DNA of 64,000 nt from Rhineura floridana. Lineage: Eukaryota; Chordata; Lepidosauria; Squamata; Rhineuridae. Shown piece after piece: positions 34,494-44,234 of this stretch (within the stretch, counting starts at the first letter, position 1; each line of letters opens with the position of its first letter). The translations under genes were made by a program, and so were the position numbers. The stretch covers positions 76,173,120 to 76,237,119 of the forward strand of contig NC_084482.1 of assembly GCF_030035675.1 (NCBI RefSeq), in the 5' to 3' direction. Below the pieces are notes generated by a model, which was not told the origin of the DNA, made no database searches, and saw only the letters and a program-made list of their open reading frames with translations.

Positions 34494-34727
34494 TTACTTG
34501 TTGGTATGGGTGGTGGCCTGACACGATTCCAGCCGATCTAGTTTGAAGCGAGGGTGTACGCAGGCTGCCAGAAGAAGCAGATCCCTGCCAGATCCCCACC
34601 TCTCAAGGGTTGTCTGCTGCTGCTTCAGCATTTTGGGAGGAGGGGTGTCATGCATTGGTTCAGGAAGGCCACGTCTCCTTGCCTTTATTGCTTCTTCAAT
34701 TGCTCTCAGCTTCTCAGGGTGTGCCCT
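34494..34727 (-). pseudogene. hAT transposase middle exon, core deleted
   Basis: After an acceptor TTCCTCAG it reads RAHPEKLRAIEEAIKARRRG, PPPKMLKQQQTTLERWG, then directly SGRDLLLLAACVHPRFKLD. In complete Ac-type hAT transposases several hundred residues with the RNase-H-like catalytic Asp/Asp/Glu lie between these two motifs. They are absent, so this copy has an internal deletion and could not act alone. Confidence 0.7.
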
Positions 34728-34789
34728 CTGAGGAAGAAGAACAAAGCATGAATCCAAGAAAAAATGGAAGAGGAACTTCACAATTTAAA

Positions 34790-35158
34790 CATAAATAGAC
34801 AATGGACACTCTTTGAGGACCAGCATGACAAAATGTTTCTTCACATTGGATGAGGGGGAAACAGCTGATCTCAGATTTTTGATCCTTGGAAGGCAGTAAT
34901 TGCATCGTACAACAACATTTTTCCCACTCTGGCTCACAAATGTACAAGCTTTCTCAAAGCCAAACCATGGTACTTGCTGTTCTGCAGATGTGGCTGTGGG
35001 CAACCGGCACTGCTTCATGCCCTCCTCCTCCTCGTGCACAGGGCCTCCTTTCTGAACCTCACTTTCTAGTTTTGCCTCCTCAGGATCAACAAGCTGTGAC
35101 TCAAGTGGCCGCACTAACTGACTGCTGCTGTCAGCAGCAAAACCTGCAACAGGCGTCT
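34790..35158 (-). pseudogene. hAT transposase BED zinc-finger exon
   Basis: Reads TPVAGFAADSSSQLVRPLE, an acidic linker (HEEEEGMKQC), then WFGFEKACTF...VVVRCNYCLPRIKNL...SSNVKKHFV, a BED-type finger (Cys-x2-Cys ... His) that binds transposon ends. The 3' limit of the exon is uncertain. Confidence 0.75.
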
Positions 35159-35369
35159 CTGTAATAAACAAGAGATAATGCTCCTATATGGGTGAACTTC
35201 AGCTGTGATGTGCCCCCATCTCTTCCCCATGCTGCAAGATCCCCCAGTCAGAGTGGAAGTAAGCAGGTCGATAGCACAATTAAAAGAGATCCTATTTGCT
35301 CACTGAATAACCCTGCCTGGGCCAGTCTAACCTACTATCTCACAGGGTTGTTGTGAGAACAAAATGAGA

Positions 35370-35505
35370 CTAGGGTTCAAATCCCCACATAGCCATGAAG
35401 CTCACTGAGTGACCTTGGGCCAGTCACTGCCTCTCAGCCTCATGAAAACCCTATTCATAGGGTCACCATAAGTTGGAATCAACTTGAAGGCGGTACATAT
35501 ATTTT
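35370..35505 (+). mobile_element. Sauria-type SINE, 5'-truncated
   Basis: Has the B-box phrase GGTTCAAATCCCC, CACTGAGTGACCTTGGGCC, then CATAAGTTGGAATCAACTTG, the Bov-B-like 3' end. Upstream 35325-35370 carries the MIR-like phrase CTCACAGGGTTGTTGTGAG. Confidence 0.75.
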
Positions 35506-36145
35506 TTATTTTGAATATGATGATTATGATAATAAATATGCAGCATTTCAAATTAATTCTGTATGAGAAGCATTCCATGCCAAGCTTGGAAAACCAAGGA
35601 TGAGGTATAAAATGTAGACAAAAATACTTTTGACAAAATGCCGTTTATATTTTATATATATGAGCCTGGGTAGGGAACATTTAACCTAGCCTACTTGCTT
35701 TCAGCAAGAAGGGTTAAGTGCCTTCAGGCTAGGGCAGTCACCAGAAGGCCACAGCAGAGACAAAGGAGCCTAGTGTTGTGGAGATGTTAGATGGGAGCTT
35801 TGGGGAGTAAAGATGGAGGCTCCTGAAGGCTGCAATTCTAAACACACTTACTAAGGGATTAAGCCCCATAGAACTCAACAGGACTGACTTCTAAGTAGAT
35901 ATAGTTTGGACTGTGCTGTTGGTAAACCTTGACTAGGGTTCTTCTGCAAAGACATCCATATCCAAGCAGGGTTGGCAACCCCCTGCCTGGAATACCCTGC
36001 CCTTATCTTTTAATGTGGCTGCTCCAAATGTTTTTACAGATTTGACCCTTTACTTCAGAAAGAGGTCTGAAAAATGAGTAAGAGTAAGAAGTATCTTTTA
36101 AAATTGTTCTTTTCAATTCACTCTTGAATGAACATCATACCTAGG

Positions 36146-36353
36146 GCAGATCCACACCATTCCTTTAAAGCACATTCAACACCCATTTGAAGCACATGAA
36201 TCCCACCACAGAATCATGGGAACTGCAGTTTGTTAAGAGTGGTGAGAACTATAACTGTGAGGGGGAAATGACACTTCCCAGAATTCTTTAGGGGACGTCA
36301 TGCGCTTTAAATGCGAGTTGGATGTGCTTTACACATATTGTGTGAATCCGCTT
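36146..36353. repeat. Palindromic MITE-like repeat (TTTAAAGCACAT arms)
   Basis: Left arm GCAGATCCACACCATTCC...CCTTTAAAGCACATTC and right arm, read inversely, GCGGATTCACACAA...GTAAAGCACATCCAAC; the core has CATGGGAACTGCAGTTTGTT. Related in its core to the palindrome at 53645-53945. Confidence 0.6.
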
Positions 36354-36569
36354 AATAAATTTTGCCTGCATGTAAATTGTTCTAATTAATTTTTCAAAAT
36401 GAAAATAAGCTATAAAGTGTAGTGGGTGACCATGGGCTACTCACCATTTCTCAGCCTATCTGCCCCTCAGGATGAAAACAATGGAGAACCATGACTACCC
36501 CAAGGCATACTTAAAATGTAAAGGAAGTATTGTACAACCATAGTATGCAATTGGATACTTATAGGGACA

Positions 36570-37351
36570 CAGCATGACAAAACTGGGTGGAAGTAAAAGT
36601 TCTACACTTAGGAAAAAGAAACCAAATGCACAGTTATAAGATGGGGGGTACTTGGCTCAGCAGTACGACATGCAAGAAGGATCTTGGAATTGTTGTTGAT
36701 CACAAGCTGAATATGAGCCAACAGTGTGATGTGGCTGCAAAAAAGGCAAATGCTATATCAGGCTGCATTAACAGAAGTATAGTTTCCAAATCATGTGAAG
36801 TATTAGTTCCCCTCTATTCAGCACTGGTTAGGCCTCATCTTGAGTGCTGTGTCCAGTTCTGGTCTGCGCACTTCAAGAAGGATGCAGACAAACTGGAACA
36901 GGTTCAGAGGAGGGCAACAAGGATGATCAGGGGTCTGGAAACAATGCCCTATGAGGAGAGACTGAAGGAACTGGGCATATTTAAGCTGGAGAAGAGAAGA
37001 CTGAGGGGAGATATGATAGCACTCTTCAAGTATTTGAAAGGTTGCCACACAGAGGAGGGCCAAGATCTCTTCTCAATGATCCCAGAGTGCAGGACACAGA
37101 ATAATGGGCTCAAGTTGCAAGAAGCCAGATTTCGACTGGACATCAGGAAAAGCTTCCTAACTGTTAGAGCCATACAACAATGGAACTAATTACTAGAGAG
37201 GTAGTGGGATCTCCGACACTGGAGGCATTCAAGAGGCAGCTGGACAGCCATCTGTCGGGAATGCTTTGATTTGGATTCCTGCATTGAGCAGGGGGTTGGA
37301 CTTGATGGCCTTATAGGCCCCTTCCAACTCTACTATTCTATGATTCTATGA
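36570..37351 (+). mobile_element. CR1 LINE, 5'-truncated
   Basis: A frame from 36587 reads [60 protein letters not shown] and KLQEARFRLDIRKSFLTVRA: the CR1 ORF2 C-terminus. The 3' end is TATTCTATGATTCTATG, the CR1 octamer repeat. It lies inside the hAT element. Confidence 0.9.
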
Positions 37352-37535
37352 AAATATTTATATAAGCATGACTATCAAATATGTTTATTTATATAACCTG
37401 TAAAGATATTTATAGTGCAATCCTATGTTTGTTTACTCAGAAGCAAGTCCCAATGTATTCAATGGGGCTTACTCAACCAGGGAAAACTGCAGCCTCAAGT
37501 GATAAGGAACTTGTTCTTTTAACAAGTCAAGTTAT

Positions 37536-39010
37536 TATTATTATTATTATTATTTATTAAATTTATATACCGCCCGACTAGCAATAGCTCTCTGGGCGGT
37601 GAACATAAAATAGTATAAAAATACAATGAATAACAAAATAATATTAAAATACAATCAACAATACAATAAACATTATTAAAATTAGATCAATGTAACTTAA
37701 AATGCTTCAGAGAATAGGAAGGTTTTGACCTGGCGCCGGAAGGAAAGCAGAGTCGGCGCCAAGCGTACTTCCTCAGGGAGACTGTTCCATAGTTCGGGGC
37801 CACCACTGAGAAGGCCCTAGATCTTGTCATCACCCTCCGGGCCTCCCTGTGAGTTGGAACCCGGAGGAGGGCCTTCGTAGCAGAACGTAGTGCACGGGCC
37901 GGTTCATATCGGAAGAGGCGTTCCGCAAGGTATCGTGGTCCCGCACCGTATAAGGCTTTATAGGTTAATACCAACACTTTGAATCTAGCCCGGAAACATA
38001 TTGGCAACCAGTGCAAGCTGGCCAGAACAGGTGTTATATGCTCGGACCGCTTGGTCCTTGTCAGCAATCTGGCCGCCGCATTTTGCACTAGTTGTAGCTT
38101 CCGAACTGTCTTCAAAGGTAGCCCTACGTAAAGCGCATTACAGTAATCCAAACGTGAGGTTACCAGAGCATGTACCACTGATGTAAGGTCCTCTTTACTC
38201 AAATAGGGACGTAGCTGGGCTACCAACCGAAGTTGGTAAAACGCATTCCTAACCACCGAGGCTACTTGAGCCTCAAGTGAGAGGGAAGAGTCTAAAAAGA
38301 CTCCCAGACTACGAACCCGGTCCTTTAGGGGGAGTGTAACCCCGTCCAGGACAGGGTATATATCCACCATCCGATCAGAGAACCCGTCCACCAACAGCAT
38401 CTCAGTCTTGTCTGGATTGAGCTTCAGTTTGTTAACTCTCATCCAGTCCATTGTCGAGGCCAGGCAACGGTTCAGCAAATCGACAGCCTCACCTGAAGAA
38501 GATGAAAAGGAGAAGTAGAGCTGCGTGTCATCAGCATACTGATGACAACGCACTCCAAAACTCCTGATGACCTCTCCCAACGGCTTCATGTAGATATTAA
38601 AAAGCAGGGGGGACAAAACTGACCCCTGCGGGACCCCATATTGGAGAGCCCGCGGTGTCGAGCAATGTTCCCCAAGCACTACCTTCTGGAGACGACCCGC
38701 CAAGTAGGAGCGGAACCACTGCCAAGCAGTACCTCCAACTCCCAACTCCGCGAGCCTCTCCAGTAGGATACCATGGTCGATGGTATCAAAAGCCGCTGAG
38801 AGATCAAGGAGAATCAACAGAGTTACACTCCCTCTGTCTCTTTCCCGACATAGGTCATCGTACAGGGCGACCAAGGCTGTCTCAGTGCCAAAACCGGGCC
38901 TAAAACCCGATTGAAATGGATCTAGTTAATCAGTTTCATCCAATAGCGCCTGGAGCTGGCCAGCAACCACCCGTTCCAAGACCTTGCCCAGGAAGTTGAG
39001 AAGTTGAGAG
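37536..39010 (-). mobile_element. L2-type LINE, 5'-truncated
   Basis: The tail (ATT repeats) is at 37536-37562 and the 3' hairpin CCGCCC...GGGCGG at 37570-37600. A 395-residue frame (38874-37687) shows [53 protein letters not shown] (RT active site), [20 protein letters not shown] and ASLHWLPICFRARFKVLVL. The last 30 residues go out of frame relative to the related copy at 50045. Coding homology continues 5' to about 39010 with an extra stop. Confidence 0.88.
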
Positions 39011-39019
39011 CTTATCCCA

Positions 39020-39241
39020 GTCAGCGTCTGTGTTGAAATTGCTTTTTAATATGTTTTTAAATTTTTTCTTAAAAAAAATGTTTTTAAAGCTTTTAAAAAT
39101 GTTTTTAAAGATGTTTTGTTTTAATAAATTTTAAAGTCTGTTTTTATGATTTTTAAAGTGTTTTTAGTGCTTTTGTTTGCTGCCCTCGGCTCCTACTGGG
39201 AGGAAGGGTGGGATATAAATAAAATAATAAAAATAAATAAA
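39020..39241 (+). mobile_element. L2-type LINE 3' end
   Basis: An AT-rich 3' UTR with repeated TTTTTAAA, then CTGCCCTCGGCTCCTACTGG...GTGGGATATAAAT and an (AATA) tail. It lies head to head with the preceding L2-type copy. Confidence 0.75.
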
Positions 39242-39400
39242 CTTCATTCATTTTTTAAAAAAATGAGTATTAGTTTCCTACATAATAAAAACTGTGATAA
39301 ACCCTGCCTAATTTCTTTAAAAATAGGGTTGGAGGGAGAGAGCACAACACAAACACAAGTCTGCACTTTACTCACAATCATGAAAGGGCGGGGTTGCAGC

Positions 39401-39500
39401 CAGAGCTTTGAAAAGTTACTTTAAACTACAACTCCCATCAGCCCCAGCCAGCATGGCCACTGGATTGGGCTGATGGGAGTTGTAGCTAGAGCATGATCTG
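39401..39500. mobile_element. Palindromic MITE copy, right end decayed
   Basis: Starts CAGAGCTTTGAAAAGTTAC and holds AACTACAACTCCCATCAGC and its inverse; compare 10284-10400. The right terminal repeat is damaged and no duplication was identified. Confidence 0.7.
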
Positions 39501-39712
39501 TTTAAAAAAAAGTTGTGCAGGGGGGGTTTACGTTTTGGTGTATATCTCGGGAATTAGACCACCTAGAAACTTTTTTTTTTAAATTGAAGCGGAGAGTCCA
39601 GAGAGTAAAGGGTGGTAGCTAGAGAGCCGGAGCCCCCCCCCCCCAAAACCAGAGACTCCAGCCGAAAACACACACACCGGGGCACACACACACACAAATC
39701 ATCGTCACTCAC

Positions 39713-39770
39713 CTCCACAGCTCTTCGCCATTCTGCCTTCCTTGCCCTGGCTTTTTCCTCCGGCGTCCAT
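39713..39770 (-). pseudogene. hAT transposase first coding exon
   Basis: On the - strand an ATG at 39770 opens MDAGGKSQGKEGRMAKSCG and ends at a donor GTGAGT (39712 downward). One base carries over and joins in frame with the exon starting at 35158 after TTTATTACAG. Upstream (39877 and 39909 on the + strand) are two CCAAT motifs, consistent with a promoter at this end. Confidence 0.6.
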
Positions 39771-40326
39771 TTTTTCCTCTCAGAGTCAGACGCTAGCAGG
39801 CTCCCCCTGCCTATTCATCTCTTCTATCGTGCCTCCTAACACAGATCACGGGGGAAGAGACAGTCTGCGCAGAGGTCCAATCAGTGTGAGGCACATGTCT
39901 TGTGTTAACCAATCACAGCCAGGAGCTGACTTCCCCTTGTTCCCGCCCCCAAGTAACGTCCAACCTAACGTGGAAACGTTAAAGTTGAAGCTGAAAAGTA
40001 GGGAAATTACTATTCGTTCCGTTACTTGCCAAATGTAATGGAATTACCCACTCATTATTTAAAATTGTAACGAATTAAAAGTAACTCGTTAAAAATAACG
40101 AGTTACTTCCAAGCTCTGACTACAACTCCCATCAGCCCAATCCAGTGGCCATGCTGGTTGGGGCTGATGAGAGTTGTACTTTAAAAAAGTAAAATTTCCA
40201 AGCTCTGCTGGCGAAGAACAAAGGACAAGTACGAATAGTGCTGTGACTAATGATGCAACTGGGTCAAAGCTGAAAGGAAGCCCAGAGGCTGATGCGCACA
40301 GATGCAAAAGGAGACTCCGGAGTTGT

Positions 40327-41317
40327 ATGACGCACACAATAGGAACATGGAATGTGAGAAGTATGAACCAGGGAAAGTTAGAAATTGTCAAGCAAGAAAT
40401 GGAACGCATCAACATCACAATACTTGGTGTGAGTGAACTAAAATGAACGGGAATGGGACATTTTCAATCCGGCAACTACAAAATATTTTATGCAGAAAAT
40501 GAGAAATTAAGAAGAAATGGGGTTGCTTTAATAGTGAGAAGTGATGTAGCAAGAGCAATTAGGAGCTACGACGCAAGGTCTGAGCGAGTGATATCAATGA
40601 GATTAAATGGGAAACCTATTAACATAACCATCATCCAAGTCTATGCTCCGATGGCAAACTCAGAAGAAGAGGAATTGGAGAGATTTTACGCAGAGGTACA
40701 GGAAGAAATTGATCACACACCAAAACAAGATGTGCTGATGATCATGGGGGACTGGAATGCAAAAGTAGGGAACAGAGAAGAATTGGGAATTGTGGGGAGA
40801 TGGGGCCTAGGAGACAGAAATGAAGCAGGAGAAAGACTTATTGAATTCTGTGAAGCCAATAATTTGTTTCTTGCAAACACATTTTTTGAGCAACCAAAAA
40901 GACGACTGTATACATGGACATCACCAAATGGTCAATATAGGAATCAAATTGATTATATAATTGGTGGCAGAAGATGGAGAAGTTCCATACTTTCTGCGAA
41001 AACAAGACCAGGAGCAGACTGTGGTACAGATCATGAACTGGTCGTATCAAAAATCAGAGTAAAGCTAAAGAAGACCAACAAAGATATCATAATGCCAAAA
41101 TACAATTTAAATAACATTCCAGATGCATATAAAGATCAAATAAGGAACAGGTTTGAGGCTTTACACTTAGTTGACAGAGAGCCAGAAGAACTATGGAATG
41201 AAGTCAGAGACATTATCAGGGAAGAATGCAAAAAGACAATACCTCTAATTAAAAAGAGAGAAAGACCTCAATGGATGACTGAAGAAACTCTTAAAATGGT
41301 TAAAGAGAGAAAGAAAG
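40327..41317 (+). pseudogene. Bov-B endonuclease region
   Basis: Reads TIGTWNVRSMNQGKLEIVKQ, then after one stop (about 40444) a long frame with NITIIQVYAPMANSEEEELE, VLMIMGDWNAKVG, RRLYTWTSPNGQYRNQIDYI and DCGTDHELVVSKIRVKLKK. These are the RTE-type APE endonuclease blocks (GDWNAK, Q-x-DYI, SDH-like TDHELV). The frame runs to the point of LTR insertion at 41317. Confidence 0.88.
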
Positions 41318-42146
41318 TGTGATGTTCCCACCTTTGGCTCCCCCTGTCAGGTTCCCACCTGCTTGTGGCTACCGCCTTTCACTAGGCACCACCTCAGGAC
41401 ACCACCAGTCAGGATCGTCATTTTTATTTTTTCTCACTCCGCTCTAGCACAGATCTCACAAGATCCCACTGCTAGGCAGCACCACCAGTCACTCCCTGTA
41501 AACAATACTGCTAGAGACTTTGCCTCAGTCTCTCTATAGCTTGTTACTTTGTGTCTGGGTGCCCTTGCTGTCCACAACCCCCTTGTATCTTTGTCTATAA
41601 AGCATACAATCCTGGGTTGCTCTGGATAGTTGACATTGTTACAATATCTCCCTTCACAGCTGCCACCATATGATACTGTTTCCCTCCAGCCTTGGTAATT
41701 ACCCTGCCCTCCCTTCTGGTCTGTGTATCCCCAGCCAAGGATCAGGCTTTTGGTAAACCAATAAAAGTATTTATTTGATAACACCAGGAAATAACAAGTT
41801 TACTTTAGGAATGTTTAACAAGCGTATGATTTCATATAGTGTCACTTTTTATGTTTCTGATCATATATATTCTGTCCAAATATTAACCGAATATAATCCA
41901 AACCTCCCTCAGAACTCTGTCAACTCAATCCCAACTGCCTCCCACTTCAACTCCTTTCCCATCACTCTCCTCTCAACTCCCCCCATATATACCTTCAGCC
42001 ATTCAAACACTCAGCCAATCATCATCCAGCATTCTCCAGCCTTCCAACCCATGCTCTCCCCCTTCTCATTCAATTCACTTACCATATATCCCTTAATAAA
42101 CCCGCACTTACCATATTTACAGGTTTTAACATATAAGAACATCACA
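41318..42146. mobile_element. Solo LTR (LTR-retroelement fossil)
   Basis: 829 bp beginning TGTGATGTTC and ending GAACATCACA, perfect 10-bp inverted termini with the canonical TG...CA, flanked by an exact 5-bp duplication GAAAG (41313-41317 and 42147-42151). No internal coding region is present, as expected after recombination between two LTRs. A polyadenylation-signal-like AATAAA is at 41760. The family cannot be told from the LTR alone. It inserted into Bov-B and is therefore younger than it. Confidence 0.85.
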
Positions 42147-42219
42147 GAAAGCAAAAGCAAAAGCAAAAGGAGATAGAAACACAGTTAGAACCCTAAATGC
42201 AACAATACAGTGACTAGTA

Positions 42220-42456
42220 CAGTAGGGCCCCGCTTATACGGCGGGTTAGGGACCAGGCCCCCGTTGTAAAGCAGAAATCGCCGTAAAGCAGAACCTATTG
42301 ACTATAATGGGCCGCGTTGCATGAAAATGACGCAAAAATGTCGCAAAATGCCGTAAAATTGCAAAATTGGCTTTAAACGGGGATTTTCCCTGAATTGAAA
42401 GCCACTGCATCAGCGGAACGCCACAAAACGGAACGCTGGTAAGCGGAGCCGTACTG
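42220..42456. mobile_element. Mariner/Tigger-like MITE, TSD TA
   Basis: 237 bp with inverted ends CAGTAGGGCCCCGCTTA and CAGTACGGCTCCGCTTA (two mismatches), flanked by TA on both sides (42218-42219, 42457-42458). Repeated NCCGTAAA/CGGAACG phrases fill the interior. Resembles pogo/Tigger-type elements; it splits Bov-B. Confidence 0.8.
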
Positions 42457-42458
42457 TA

Positions 42459-44234
42459 CGTAGGGACAAAGAGAACTATACAATAGTTACTCTATAGGAA
42501 TAGAAGAGGACAACAAAAAGGGTAGAACAAGAGCCCTGTTCCAAAAGATTAGAGAAATGAAAGGGAAATTTAAACCAAGAGTAGGGATGTTGAATAATCA
42601 ACAGGGGAACACACTGACTGACCGAGATGAAATAAAAGGAAGATGGAAGCAATACACTGAAGAACTCTATAAAAGAGATGCCAGGATGACAGATTCATTC
42701 ATGGAGGAACCGTATGATGAAGAACCAGAAATTTTAGAATGTGAGGTGAAAGCTGCTCTTAAAATACTTGGAAGAAACAAACCAGGAATAGATGGCATAC
42801 CAATAGAGTTGCTACAAGCTACTGAGACTGAATCTGTCCAAAATTTGACAAAAATCTGTCAAAAAATATGGAAAACTAAACAATGGCCCACAGATTGGAA
42901 GTGTTCCATATACATCCCAATTCCAAAGAAAGGGGATCCCAGGGAATGCAGTAACTATCGAACTATTGCCTTAACATCCCATGCAAGTAAAGTAATGCTC
43001 AAGATTCTACAGCAAAGGCTCGTATCATATATGGAGCAAGAAATGCCAGACGTCCAAGCTGGATTTAGAAAGGGAAGAGGCACCAGAGATCATATCACAA
43101 ACATACCTTGGATAATGAAAAGGACCAAGGAATTTCAGAAGAAAATCACCTTGTGCTTTATAGATTACAGCAAAGCCTTTGACTGTGTAGATCATGAAAA
43201 ACTATGGAATGCTTTAAAAGAAATGGGGGTGCCACAGCATCTGATTGTCCTGATGCACAACCCATACTCTGGACAAGAGGCTACTGTAAGGACAGAATAT
43301 GGAGAAACTGATTGGTTCCCCATCAGAAAGGGTGTGAGACGGGTGTATTTTATCACCCTGTTTATTTAATCTATATGCAGAACATATCATATGGAAAGCA
43401 GGATTGGACCAAGATGAAGGAGGTGTGAAAATTGGAGGGAGAAATATTAATAATTTAAGATATGCAGACGATACCATACTACTAGCAGAAACCAGTAATA
43501 ATTTGAAAGAAATGCTGATGAAAGTTAAAGAGGAAAGCACAAAAACAGGACTACAGCTGAACATCAAAAAGACTAAAGTAATGACAACAGAAGATTTATG
43601 TAACTTTACAGTTGACAATGAGGACATTGAACTTGTCAAGGATTATCAATACCTCGGCACAGTCATTAACCAAAATGGAGACAATAGTCAAGAAATCAGA
43701 AGAAGGCTAGGACTGGGGAAGGCAGCTATGAGAGAACTAGAAAAGGTCCTCACATGGAAAGATTTATCACTGAACACTAAAGTCAGGATCATTCAGACCA
43801 TGGTATTTCCAATCTCTATGTATGGATGTGAAAGTTGGACAATGAAAAAAATGGATAAGAGAAAAATCAACTCATTTGAAATGTGGTGTTGGAGAAGAGC
43901 TTTGCAGATACCATGGACTGCAAAAAAGACAAATAATTGGATGTTAGAACAAATTAAACCAGAACTGTTACTAGAAGCTAAAATGATGAAACTGAGGTTA
44001 TCATACTTTGGACACATCATGAGAAGACATGATTCACTAGAAAAGACAATAATGCTAGGAAAAACAGCAGGGAGTAGAAAAAGAGGAAGGCCAAACAAGA
44101 GATGGATTGATTCCATAAAGGAAGCTGCAGACCTGAACTTACAAGATCTGAGCAGGGTGGTTCATGACAGATGCTCTTGGGGGTCACTGATTCTTAGGGT
44201 CACCATAAGTCATAGTCGACTTGGAGGCACATAA
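42459..44234 (+). pseudogene. Bov-B reverse transcriptase and C-terminal region
   Basis: From 42557 the frame reads NKPGIDGIPIELLQ, STNYRT-like SNYRTIALTSHASKVMLK, DVQAGFRKGRGTRDHI and CFIDYSKAFDCVDHEKLW. A shift between about 43335 and 43400 moves the rest into another frame: LRYADDTILLAE (RT active site Tyr-Ala-Asp-Asp), [42 protein letters not shown] and [15 protein letters not shown]. These are diagnostic for Bov-B. Little else is damaged, so the copy is moderately young. Confidence 0.9.

Larger units (their letters stand above)
33409..40118 (-). mobile_element. hAT transposon with transposase remnants, TSD ACTACAAC
   Basis: The ends are CAGAGCTTGGAAG on both sides as 13-bp inverted repeats, followed by subterminal motifs rich in GTTAC and AATTACA. 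An exact 8-bp duplication ACTACAAC flanks it (33401-33408 and 40119-40126). It encodes pieces of an Ac-type hAT transposase on the - strand and contains later insertions (SINE, CR1, two L2-type pieces, MITEs). It sits inside a MITE with the same terminal motif. Confidence 0.9.
33374..40207. mobile_element. Palindromic MITE split by a hAT element
   Basis: The left part 33374-33408 and the right part 40119-40207 together match the intact MITE at 10284-10400 (CAGAGCTTGGAAAAGTTAC...CCAAGCTCTG). It is flanked by CTGGGGAA / CTGGCGAA (33366-33373 and 40208-40215), an 8-bp duplication with one mismatch, inside Bov-B. Confidence 0.88.

Noticed and set aside
42147-42180. Short AAAAGC repeats just right of the solo LTR as part of the LTR element
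   Set aside because: They continue the Bov-B coding sequence (KAKSKGDR, as in other Bov-B copies) after the GAAAG duplication.
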